Assembly (NCBI RefSeq): GCF_937880195.1 | Contig: NZ_CALFLA010000081.1 | Span: forward strand, 1-64,000 | Reading direction: 5' to 3' | Source of the DNA: an uncultured Blautia sp. | GTDB lineage: Bacteria; Bacillota; Clostridia; Lachnospirales; Lachnospiraceae | DNA length: 64,000 nucleotides | In this document: positions 10,510 through 18,364 of the stretch, piece after piece | Position numbering within the stretch: position 1 is the stretch's first letter | Layout: each line of letters begins with the position of its first letter | Position numbers and translations under genes: made by a program | The notes under the pieces: model-generated | The model's database searches: none | What the model was told of the DNA's origin: nothing | Seen by the model: only the letters and a program-made list of their open reading frames with translations

Positions 10510-11570
10510 GATTTCTGTCCTCCTTCTGTCGCCTGAATGGAAGCCTTTTTGCTTTTCAGCCCGCTGATAAATTTCTTAAATACCTCGCTCTGGAGAGTTA
10601 CGATAATAATAACAACAATGGCCTTATATACCGGAAGCTGGTCGGCTTTTACATTCATTGCATAAAGTGTTGTAGTAAGAGCCTGGATCGTATAAGCTCC
10701 AATTACAGAGCCTACAATGCTGAATTTTCCGCCGCCAAGGAAATTTCCGCCAAGGGCAACTGCCAGGATCGCGTCCATTTCCAGATTCAAACCGATATTA
10801 TTTGCATCTGCAGAATAAATACGGCTGGATGCGACAATTCCCGCAATACCTGCAAGGATTCCGCAGATCACATAGGTCAGAGATTTGATCATAGTAGAAT
10901 TTAATCCTACCAGGCGGGCCGCCTTGCCATTAATACCAACGCTTTCAATATAAAGTCCAAGAGCTGTTTTTTTCAGTATCAGAGCCACAATGATAACTGT
11001 TATCACAGCAAAGAAAATCGGCGTGGGGATCGGGCATCTGCCAATGTAGCCTCCTGCCATTTTATAGGAATCCACACGGATATAGGTGATCTGTCCCCCT
11101 GTAACAAGCTGGGCGATACCGCGTCCCGCCGTATAAAGGATCAGAGTGGCAACCATAGGCTGGATCCGCAGCTTTGCTACAAGAAATCCGTTAAAAGCTC
11201 CGCAGAGAGCAGCTGCAAGAAGGGCTGCCACAACTGCCAGGATAATAGGATTCTGGTACTGAGTAACAGAAGACTGGCCGCCGGAAAGGATCTGGCAGCA
11301 TACAGCCGCCGCTACAGCCATTACCGCGCCAACACTAATATCCTGTCCTCCTGAAGCCGCTGTTACAAGAGTCATTCCTACCGCAAGGATCACCAGCTCG
11401 GAAGCCCTGTTAATCACATCGATAATATATCCATAAAGCACGCCGTTCCGAACGGAAATATTAAAGAAGTCCGGTGTTTTTATCACATTGATCAAAAGTA
11501 CGGCGATCAGGCATACAATAGGGAGAAAAAGCCTTGCGCCTGTGATCTTTTTTAATTTACTGTTATTCAT
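10506..11570 (-). CDS. sugar ABC transporter permease (YtfT/RbsC family)
   Basis: First membrane subunit of the CUT2 importer. The sequence contains AVGMTLVTAASGGQDISVGAVMAV and AVALGGNFLGGGKFSIVGSVIGAYTIQAL, the paired motifs of this family, across about 10 hydrophobic segments. The start is set at 11570 (MNNSKLKK), where AGGAGG lies 12 bp upstream. It overlaps the ATPase gene end by 8 bp, indicating translational coupling. The longer frame to 11591 has no ribosome site. Confidence 0.88.
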   Translation of the reverse strand: MNNSKLKKITGARLFLPIVCLIAVLLINVIKTPDFFNISVRNGVLYGYIIDVINRASELVILAVGMTLVTAASGGQDISVGAVMAVAAAVCCQILSGGQSSVTQYQNPIILAVVAALLAAALCGAFNGFLVAKLRIQPMVATLILYTAGRGIAQLVTGGQITYIRVDSYKMAGGYIGRCPIPTPIFFAVITVIIVALILKKTALGLYIESVGINGKAARLVGLNSTMIKSLTYVICGILAGIAGIVASSRIYSADANNIGLNLEMDAILAVALGGNFLGGGKFSIVGSVIGAYTIQALTTTLYAMNVKADQLPVYKAIVVIIIVTLQSEVFKKFISGLKSKKASIQATEGGQKS

Positions 11571-13089
11571 CCTTATCGTCACCTCCTGCAATAGCCTTCA
11601 TAATGCTGCTCTGGGAAAGCTCGTTCTCTTCCAGTTCTCCTACCTTTTCCCCATCTCGAAGCACTGCCATACGGGAACAGGTACGGATCATTTCCTCTAC
11701 CTCAGAGGAGATAAAGGTGACCGCCATTCCCTGATCTGCAAGGTCAAGGACGATTTTTTGGATCTCTGTCTTTGTACCGATATCAATTCCTCTGGTAGGC
11801 TCGTCAAGAATCAGATATTCCGGGTTTGTAAGAAGCCATCTTCCAAGGATCACCTTCTGCTGGTTTCCTCCAGAAAGGCTTTTGATCGGAGTCTCGCGGC
11901 TTGCAGTTTTGATCTGAAGCATGTCGATATACTTATCTGCAGCCTCCTCCATTTCTTTTTTGCTTAATGGATGGAGCATTCCCCTTTTTGCCTGAAGAGC
12001 AATAATAATGTTTTCTCTTACAGAAAGATCCGCAATAATTCCCTCTGCCTTACGATCCTCAGGAAGATAAGCCATTCCCAATTTCATTGCATCCAGAGGA
12101 CTGTTGATCTTTACTTCTTTTCCATTAACCTTCAATGTTCCGCTGTCAGCCTTGTCCGCTCCGTAAATAGCCCGTACCAGTTCGGAACGACCTGAACCCA
12201 AAAGTCCGGTAAGACCGATAACTTCTCCTTTGTTGATCTTAATATTAAATGGTTTGATCGTTCCTTTATGTCCAAGGCCTTCTGCCTCGATCACAGGAGC
12301 TCCCTCCGGCGCTTTTTTGTCTCCGTGAGCGCCCTTAATATCTGCAAGATCATCAAAATCTTTACCCATCATCTTCGCTACAAGCATAACTCTGGGCAGA
12401 TCCTTTGTCTCATATTCTCCTACCAGCTCTCCGTTTCGAAGTACGGTGATCCTGTCGCATACTGCATAAACCTGTTCCAGGAAATGAGTAACAAAAATAA
12501 TACCAACGCCTTCGTCCCGAAGTCTTCTCATAAGTACAAAAAGTTTTTCTACCTCATCATCATCCAGGGATGACGTAGGCTCATCCAGGATCAATACCTG
12601 ACACTTCATATCTACCGCCCGGGCAATGGCGATCATCTGCTGAATAGCCACCGAACATTCATCCAGCATCTGTGTAGGCGGCACGTGAATGTTCAGACTT
12701 TCCAGAAGCTCTGCAGACCGCTGATTCATTTCCTTCCAGTTGATCATTCCCATTTTGCGGGGCTCACGTCCAATAAAAAGATTTTCTGCCACAGTCAGGT
12801 TCGGGCAGAGATTTACTTCCTGATATACGGTACTGATTCCGTTTTCCTGGGCCTCCTGAGGAGAATGATTGATAATTGCCGCATCCTTTCCAGCCATATG
12901 GATACTGCCGCTTTCAAACTCATGGACGCCTGTCAAAACCTTGATCAGCGTGGATTTTCCAGCTCCGTTTTCCCCCATCAGTGCATGGATCTCGCCTCTG
13001 CGAAGAGTAAAATCCACATGGGAAAGGGCACGGACGCCGGTGAAATTCTTACTGATATCACGCATTTTTAGCACAACATTCTGTTCCAT
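11563..13089 (-). CDS. sugar ABC transporter ATP-binding protein (double cassette)
   Basis: A CUT2-type ATPase with two tandem nucleotide-binding domains (508 residues). Domain 1 has MGENGAGKSTLIKVLTG (Walker A) and VLILDEPTSSLDDDEV (Walker B). Domain 2 has GLLGSGRSELVRAIYG, a degenerate Walker A typical of this class, the signature LSGGNQQKVILGRWL, and YLILDEPTRGIDIGTK. It energises the two downstream permeases. A 208 bp gap containing a hairpin separates it from the binding-protein gene upstream, which would lower its expression relative to the binding protein. Confidence 0.92.
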   Translation of the reverse strand: MEQNVVLKMRDISKNFTGVRALSHVDFTLRRGEIHALMGENGAGKSTLIKVLTGVHEFESGSIHMAGKDAAIINHSPQEAQENGISTVYQEVNLCPNLTVAENLFIGREPRKMGMINWKEMNQRSAELLESLNIHVPPTQMLDECSVAIQQMIAIARAVDMKCQVLILDEPTSSLDDDEVEKLFVLMRRLRDEGVGIIFVTHFLEQVYAVCDRITVLRNGELVGEYETKDLPRVMLVAKMMGKDFDDLADIKGAHGDKKAPEGAPVIEAEGLGHKGTIKPFNIKINKGEVIGLTGLLGSGRSELVRAIYGADKADSGTLKVNGKEVKINSPLDAMKLGMAYLPEDRKAEGIIADLSVRENIIIALQAKRGMLHPLSKKEMEEAADKYIDMLQIKTASRETPIKSLSGGNQQKVILGRWLLTNPEYLILDEPTRGIDIGTKTEIQKIVLDLADQGMAVTFISSEVEEMIRTCSRMAVLRDGEKVGELEENELSQSSIMKAIAGGDDKDE

Positions 13090-13177
13090 ATTCTTTCCAC
13101 CTGCTTTCCCTAATTTTCTGTTTATATACCAAAAATCACTGTATATTCTATAATTTTATCTGTTTTTGAGCATAAAA

Positions 13178-13225
13178 GGAGCATGGTCCATTGATCCGGG
13201 TTTTCCGAATTATGTACCACGCTCC
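13178..13225 (-). terminator. hairpin between binding protein and ATPase genes (partial terminator)
   Basis: On the minus strand GGAGCGTGGT pairs with ACCATGCTCC (10 bp, one G-T) around a 28 nt loop, followed by TTTTATG. It lies in the 208 bp gap after the binding-protein gene and may attenuate transcription into the transporter genes. Confidence 0.6.
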
Positions 13226-13297
13226 GGATTTACTTTATAATGCCAGTCTTTTTATGAAGGCTGAGGCATAAATCAAAATACTTTTTTCTGATTTTAA

Positions 13298-14338
13298 TTA
13301 ATATGCACGTCCGTCAATGATCTCCTGTGTGATCGGTGTGATCTCATAGTCCTGATCCTCGATGGTTACAGAAGTTACTGTATCGTCAGCTGCAAATGCA
13401 ACCTCGTCTACATATGCCTGTTTCTCAACCTCTTCTCCTGCTTCCAGTTTCTGGATGATCTCTTCTACACGAGGTCCGTGAAGCGGGTTGCATTCTGTAT
13501 TCAGTGTGATCTTGCCAGCAAGTGTTTCTGTAAGACCTGCGTTTGTAGTATCAAAGGACATAACAAGGATCTGTCCTTCTTCGCCGCCTACTTCATATCC
13601 GGCTGCTTCAATAGCGTCAATAGCACCAAATGCCTCGTTGTCGTTCTCGCAGTATACAACGTCGATATCGTCGCCGCTCTGTTTCAGAATGGACTCCATA
13701 ACCTCCTGGCCTTTTGCCTGAGTAAACTCACCGGACTGCTGTGCAAGTGTTGTCCAGTTGTCATGAGCCTCAACTGCCTCGTCAAATCCTTCTGTACGTC
13801 CGATCTGAGCAGAAGCTCCGATGGTTCCCTGGATGTCTACCAGATTGATCTCCTCTTCGCCGCGGCCTTTAGCTTCCAGATATGCGTCCAGCCATGCCAT
13901 AGCTTTCTGACCTTCCAGTTTGAAGTTAGATCCAACCCATGCTGTGTAAAGGCTGTCATCAGATACGTCTACCATACGGTCTACAATGATCACCGGGATT
14001 CCGGCGTCTTTTGCTTCCTGAAGAACAGTGTCCCAGCCAGTCTCTGTTACAGGAGCAAGTACGATGTAGTCAACCTCCTGCTGAATGAAGTTACGGAGCG
14101 CTGTAAGCTGGTTTTCCTGTTTCTGCTGTGCATCGTCAAAGATCAGCTCATATCCGTTCTCCTCAGAGAAAGTAGATTTCATGGACTCGGTGTTTGCTGT
14201 ACGCCAGTCAGACTCAGCTCCAACCTGTGAAAAACCAACTGTGATGGTGTCCTCTGCTGCGTAAACGCTTGCTGTGGAACCTGCAAGTCCGGCTACCATT
14301 GCTGCTGTCATAACCGCTGCCATAATTTTTTTCTTCAT
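13298..14338 (-). CDS. sugar ABC transporter substrate-binding protein (YtfQ-like)
   Basis: Extracellular binding protein for the importer encoded downstream. A signal peptide (MKKKIMAAVMTAAM..., cleavage probably after SVYA) precedes a periplasmic-binding-protein type I fold. Examples are DTITVGFSQVGAESDWRTANTESMKSTF, NFIQQEVDYIVLAPVTETGWD and GIPVIIVDRMVD, all strongly like the galactofuranose binder YtfQ. The linkage to araA/araB suggests L-arabinose, possibly in furanose form; that is inference. It has no lipobox cysteine: the position where LAGC is expected reads LAGS. RBS GGGAGG is clear. The gene is preceded by candidate regulator repeats. Confidence 0.9.
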   Translation of the reverse strand: MKKKIMAAVMTAAMVAGLAGSTASVYAAEDTITVGFSQVGAESDWRTANTESMKSTFSEENGYELIFDDAQQKQENQLTALRNFIQQEVDYIVLAPVTETGWDTVLQEAKDAGIPVIIVDRMVDVSDDSLYTAWVGSNFKLEGQKAMAWLDAYLEAKGRGEEEINLVDIQGTIGASAQIGRTEGFDEAVEAHDNWTTLAQQSGEFTQAKGQEVMESILKQSGDDIDVVYCENDNEAFGAIDAIEAAGYEVGGEEGQILVMSFDTTNAGLTETLAGKITLNTECNPLHGPRVEEIIQKLEAGEEVEKQAYVDEVAFAADDTVTSVTIEDQDYEITPITQEIIDGRAY

Positions 14339-14390
14339 GTTTTGTTTCCTCCCTTTACATTTTTTGTTCGGTGTTTTTTAAGATGTTTTT

Positions 14391-14396
14391 ATTATA
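14391..14396 (-). promoter_or_regulatory. -10 element upstream of the arabinose importer operon
   Basis: TATAAT on the minus strand lies 53 bp before the binding-protein start. Only a poor -35 (TGGAGT, 16 bp away) is present, as expected for a promoter that needs an activator such as the adjacent YesN-type regulator. Confidence 0.5.
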
Positions 14397-14477
14397 GCGG
14401 AAACATAAAAAAACTCCATAGAATATTTTCGGAAAAATGTGTAGTCTTTTATCGTTTTTTTCTCTTTATCAGGAAAA

Positions 14478-14529
14478 TTTGATTTTCTTATGAAAAAAGT
14501 TGATTTTTTTATGTGGGAAGTTTGATTTT
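14478..14529. promoter_or_regulatory. three direct repeats, candidate response-regulator binding sites
   Basis: TTTGATTTT-like units recur with their TGA at 14480, 14501 and 14523, spacings of 21 and 22 bp (two helical turns). They sit at the end of the kinase gene, about 100 bp upstream of the importer promoter. AraC-type DNA-binding domains read tandem direct repeats of this spacing. Confidence 0.45.
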
Positions 14530-15921
14530 TTCTCCAAGGCGGATTTCAACTACTGTTCCTTTGCCTTCTTCTGACTCTATTTTCATTCCATAGCCTTCTC
14601 CGTAATACAGCCGGAGACGCTCCGCCACTGCCGAAAGTCCAAATCCGGCCCGCTCTCCTGTGCGGATAGCGTTCTGGATTTCTGCAAGACGTTCCGGCGT
14701 CATTCCCTGTCCATTGTCTGTTACCCGAAGGATCAGATCCTCTCCATCTTTTTCTCCCTGGATCAGGATCTTTCCTCCCCCTCTTTTATTTTTGATGCCA
14801 TGATAAAGAGCGTTTTCTGCAAGAGGCTGCAGAGTCAGTTTGGGAACCATAAGACTTCTGTATTCCTCTGGGATATGAATTTCAAATTCCAGGATATCCC
14901 GGTATCTGGACTGTTGGATCTCCAGATAGCTGACTGTATGTCGCTGCTCTTCACTGAGAGGGATAATATCCTTTCCCTTAGAAAGAGAGGTTCGGAAAAA
15001 TACAGACAGATTAGATATCATATCTACTGCATCCTCAGGCATCCCTCCTTCAATAAGCCAGATGATCGTATCTAGGGTATTATAAAGAAAGTGAGGGTTT
15101 ACCTGAGCCTGAAGAAGCTGAAGCTGGGTAAGGTGCTGCATCTCCTCTTCTTTTTTTACATTATCAAGAAGAATCTGGATCCTTTTTGCCATTTTGCGGA
15201 TGCCCTCATCCAGTTCCTCCATTTCCACGCTGTCTGACTCCACCTTCGAAATCCCAAAATTTCCCCGTCCCACTTCCTTTACATTTCCAAGGATTTCTGT
15301 CACAGGTCTGGTGATCCCTCTGGAAAGCCGGAAAGAGCGGCGAAAAAGGATCAGGATCGTCATGGCGAACAAAAGGGTCATACCTCCCATTAAAACATAT
15401 ACCCGCTTTGTCATACTGGCTTCCACATGAACCAGATTCATAGATTCATTATAAATAAAGCTCTGCATCTCCTCCATGATCAGGCTGGTAAGAATGCGGA
15501 TATTATTATCCATAAATGTTATTCGCTGACTGTAGGAAGAAATCCTTGTAAGCTGTTCCATTCTCCTGGCCAGATTATTAAGATAGGATTCCAGGTGCTT
15601 GATGTTTTTGCGGCTTTCTTTATTCGATGTGTTTGCCTGCAGCTTGGACAACGTATCCTTGGCCGCCTCCACTCGATTCATCACTTCAGGAAGATAGCTG
15701 TTTTCCTTGGAACCAATGGCAATGTAATACATTTCCAGATCAATGTCATCTTTGAAATGAAGGTTAAATTCACTGCTGACAGCCAGATTTTCCGACAGCA
15801 TATCATATTTTCTTACATATTGTATTACCAGAAACAAAAGCACTGTCATCAGCACGATCATAGGGATCAGAGTGTTAAAAAGTATTTTTCGTATCTGTAT
15901 TTCCAGTCTTACTTTTTTCAT
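14509..15921 (-). CDS. sensor histidine kinase (YesM/LytS type)
   Basis: Membrane sensor of the two-component pair controlling the arabinose importer. It has a membrane helix at ~15-35, an extracellular helical sensor region at ~36-170, a second helix at ~174-194, and HAMP at ~195-250. These are followed by the His_kinase/HATPase module with phospho-acceptor His277 in LQAQVNPHFLYNTLDTIIW, then LTLQPLAENALYHG (N box) and VTDNGQGM (G box). The sensor region is short and helical, with no periplasmic sugar-binding fold, so it may sense through the ligand-loaded binding protein (inference). ATGA overlaps the regulator gene by 4 bp. Confidence 0.93.
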   Translation of the reverse strand: MKKVRLEIQIRKILFNTLIPMIVLMTVLLFLVIQYVRKYDMLSENLAVSSEFNLHFKDDIDLEMYYIAIGSKENSYLPEVMNRVEAAKDTLSKLQANTSNKESRKNIKHLESYLNNLARRMEQLTRISSYSQRITFMDNNIRILTSLIMEEMQSFIYNESMNLVHVEASMTKRVYVLMGGMTLLFAMTILILFRRSFRLSRGITRPVTEILGNVKEVGRGNFGISKVESDSVEMEELDEGIRKMAKRIQILLDNVKKEEEMQHLTQLQLLQAQVNPHFLYNTLDTIIWLIEGGMPEDAVDMISNLSVFFRTSLSKGKDIIPLSEEQRHTVSYLEIQQSRYRDILEFEIHIPEEYRSLMVPKLTLQPLAENALYHGIKNKRGGGKILIQGEKDGEDLILRVTDNGQGMTPERLAEIQNAIRTGERAGFGLSAVAERLRLYYGEGYGMKIESEEGKGTVVEIRLGEKIKLPT

Positions 15922-17549
15922 CCCCGCATCTCCCCTGTTTTACGATATTCGCTGGGCGTCATTCCCTGGGTTTTCTTAAAAAGATAACTGAAATAATGGG
16001 CGTCTTTATATCCTACCTCTGCAGCAATCTCGCTGGAACGCTTGCCAGTACACCGGAGAAGCTCTCTTGCATGGCGCATACGCAGAGAAGTGAGATATTC
16101 AATAAAAGTCTGCCCCATATTCTGGCTGAACAGGGCGCTGAAATGATTGGCGCTGATATTTGCCACCTGAGCCGCCGTATTCAGAGACAGATCCTCGTCC
16201 ATATAATGACTGTCAATATAGGCAATGGCAGATTTCAGAATGCTTCTGTTTTTATTTCCTGAATTTTCGTCCCGCATCAGGATCGCTTTGCGAATCATAT
16301 TTCTGGCATATGTTTCTGCCGCCTCCATAGAGCCGGCCACTTTTTCCAGAAGTTCTTCTGTGTCCTGCTCCTCCAGTTCCTTTGCCTCGCATCCCAGTTT
16401 TTTCAAAAAACCAAGAACAGAAAAACGCACGTTCAGGATTACGTAATTACGAAAAACAAGAGATTCCATTGCCTCATGACCAATAGCCTGAAAATAATCC
16501 CTGACAAAGTCCTCTGTTTCATCCAGAAGACCGCTACCAAGAAAGCGTTCCAGAATTGCAGGATTCAAAGCGTTCACGTCGATCTTTTTCAGATAGCGCC
16601 CCTCATCCTTTCTTGTATTTTCCTGTTCCATATTCTCATAATAAAGAATATTTCCATCATAAAGATATCTGCGGGCAAAAGCCTTGGAAGACGCATGGTA
16701 GCTGGCCTTCATACTGCTCAGACGCTCCACTGGCTGTCCTACTGCCAGAAACCAGTCCTGTTCCCGGCCCTTTCCCATATTATCGCGGAAAAAGGCCACG
16801 CATTTCTCTGTGTTGACTCCTGGCTCGTTTCTTCTTTCCTTTACAAGAACCGCATAGCTGAATGCTGTATTGCGAAAAAGCATGGCAAAAGGATTGTTCA
16901 GGAAAAACACTTCCATTTTTTCGTGCTTTTTGGCTTCCTTTTCTGAATATTCCTCTGCTGCTCCAGAGGTTCTTCTTCCTGATTCCATGGAAAAGATCAA
17001 AATGTTATATGCTTCTGCAACAATGTCCAGACCCAGCCTGTCCGCACGTTTATACAGCTCTTCTCCATCCATACTGCCGCTGACCAGGGCTTCAAAAAAA
17101 TCGCGGCTGCTGTTTTTTTCGTATTCCTGGATTTCTCTGTGGAATTTCTCATAATATTCCTTCTGCCCCTGTTCCTGTTCCCATCTGTTTCTGATTTCCG
17201 TAAGTCTTTCCAGAAAAGCATTTTTTGTAATGGGTTTTAAAAGATAATCCTCCACTCCGATATTAATAGCCTGTTTTGCATAATTAAAGTCATCATAACC
17301 GCTTAAGATCACGATCTTCATATCGGGAAAATCCTTTCTGACCATTTTGCTCAGGGTCAGTCCGTCCATAAAAGGCATTTTTATATCTGTAACAAGAAGA
17401 TCCGGTTTCAGATTGCGGATCATAGGCAGAGCCACTTCTCCGTCCGGGGCTTCTCCAACCAACTGATAGCCGTACTGCTCCCAGGGGATCATTTTTTTGA
17501 TGGTTTCCCTGACAACAACCTCGTCTTCCACAAGAAAAATTCTCAGCAT
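15918..17549 (-). CDS. response regulator with AraC-type DNA-binding domain (YesN type)
   Basis: Partner of the kinase. A receiver domain (MLRIFLVEDEVVVRE; phospho-acceptor Asp55 in DLLVTDIKMPFMDG) is followed by a ~300-residue linker of the YesN type and a C-terminal double helix-turn-helix. The latter runs from ANISANHFSALFSQNMG to EIAAEVGYKDAHYFSYLFKK and GMTPSEYRK. It is expected to activate the downstream importer and ara genes through direct-repeat sites. RBS TGGAGG is present. It is the first gene of the minus-strand arabinose region; no confident promoter was recognised upstream. Confidence 0.93.
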   Translation of the reverse strand: MLRIFLVEDEVVVRETIKKMIPWEQYGYQLVGEAPDGEVALPMIRNLKPDLLVTDIKMPFMDGLTLSKMVRKDFPDMKIVILSGYDDFNYAKQAINIGVEDYLLKPITKNAFLERLTEIRNRWEQEQGQKEYYEKFHREIQEYEKNSSRDFFEALVSGSMDGEELYKRADRLGLDIVAEAYNILIFSMESGRRTSGAAEEYSEKEAKKHEKMEVFFLNNPFAMLFRNTAFSYAVLVKERRNEPGVNTEKCVAFFRDNMGKGREQDWFLAVGQPVERLSSMKASYHASSKAFARRYLYDGNILYYENMEQENTRKDEGRYLKKIDVNALNPAILERFLGSGLLDETEDFVRDYFQAIGHEAMESLVFRNYVILNVRFSVLGFLKKLGCEAKELEEQDTEELLEKVAGSMEAAETYARNMIRKAILMRDENSGNKNRSILKSAIAYIDSHYMDEDLSLNTAAQVANISANHFSALFSQNMGQTFIEYLTSLRMRHARELLRCTGKRSSEIAAEVGYKDAHYFSYLFKKTQGMTPSEYRKTGEMRG

Positions 17550-17784
17550 TTTTTATTCCTCCAACCTTATACTCCGTTTTATTTTATAACTTACCCTGAA
17601 ATGATACAAGTGATTTTTCAGATCCCCTTTTCTTTTCTGCCCAAAACAGTCCTGCTAAAATCTGTCTCCTGGATATTCTATTTATGGAAATTTAATATTT
17701 CTACCGCTATACCCAGGGGCAGGCATATGATAAAATATTCATAGGTGTTTTGTTATTTATTTAAGTAGAATCGAGGGAATCATT

Positions 17785-18225
17785 ATGAACAAAAAAGAAT
17801 TTCTGGATATTCTATACGGACAGCTTATTGACCAGATGCCCTCAGACAGGGCATCCGCCCATGTCCGCTATTATCAGACCTATATAGAAGAGGAAGCCCA
17901 AAAGGGCCGAGGGGAGGATGAGATTTTTCAGACTCTTGGCGATCCTCGGCTTATTGCCAAGACGCTGATCGATACAGAAGCAGAGTCCGGCTTCCATACA
18001 CAGACAGCAGGCGAAGCTTACAGCCCGGAGGGTTCTGACACAGGCCAGCCCAAATCCCGCCGTTACAAACTGGATCTCTCTACCTGGTATGGGAAACTGA
18101 TCGTACTTCTTGCAGCAGCGGCCGTACTTGTGCTTTTGTTTATGGCCCTTAGCTTCCTTCTTCCCTTTTTGCTTGTGGGAAGCCTTATTTTGTTTTTTAT
18201 TTCCTGGTTCCGCAGACGTAAATAA
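17785..18225 (+). CDS. HAAS/DUF1700-like membrane protein
   Basis: A small protein of 146 residues. Residues ~1-70 (NKKEFLDILYGQLIDQMP...YYQTYIEEEAQKGRGEDEIFQTLGDPRLIAKTLI) match the helical HAAS/DUF1700 N-terminal domain. That domain often pairs with PadR-family regulators, but no PadR gene is adjacent here. A polar linker follows, then two close hydrophobic segments (~107-140) and a basic end WFRRRK. The RBS (GAGGGAATC) is weak. Function is unknown; a cell-envelope or anti-sigma-like role is only a guess. It is isolated on the + strand between minus-strand operons. Confidence 0.75.
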   Translation: MNKKEFLDILYGQLIDQMPSDRASAHVRYYQTYIEEEAQKGRGEDEIFQTLGDPRLIAKTLIDTEAESGFHTQTAGEAYSPEGSDTGQPKSRRYKLDLSTWYGKLIVLLAAAAVLVLLFMALSFLLPFLLVGSLILFFISWFRRRK

Positions 18226-18355
18226 AAAGAGAGAAGTCGCCCCCACCCGTAAAACGGATGGCTCGACGGACGGCTATAAGCCTTTAATGCTGGGCTAGCG
18301 TCTCAAGGCGCTGGCTTTCGCTTTACTCTAGCCACTCTGCTTTTGACTCGTCAGC
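18226..18355. repeat. structured intergenic element, possible IS200/IS605 right-end remnant
   Basis: About 130 bp between convergent genes. It contains CCACCCGT/ACGGATGG (one mismatch), GCTAGCG/CGCTGGC and smaller stems, and ends in GTCAGCTTTATTTTTTT on the + strand. The arrangement resembles, from memory only, the right end (guide-RNA scaffold) of TnpB-type elements read on the minus strand. No transposase gene is adjacent. It could instead be a terminator or a lineage-specific repeat. Confidence 0.35.
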
Positions 18356-18364
18356 TTTATTTTT

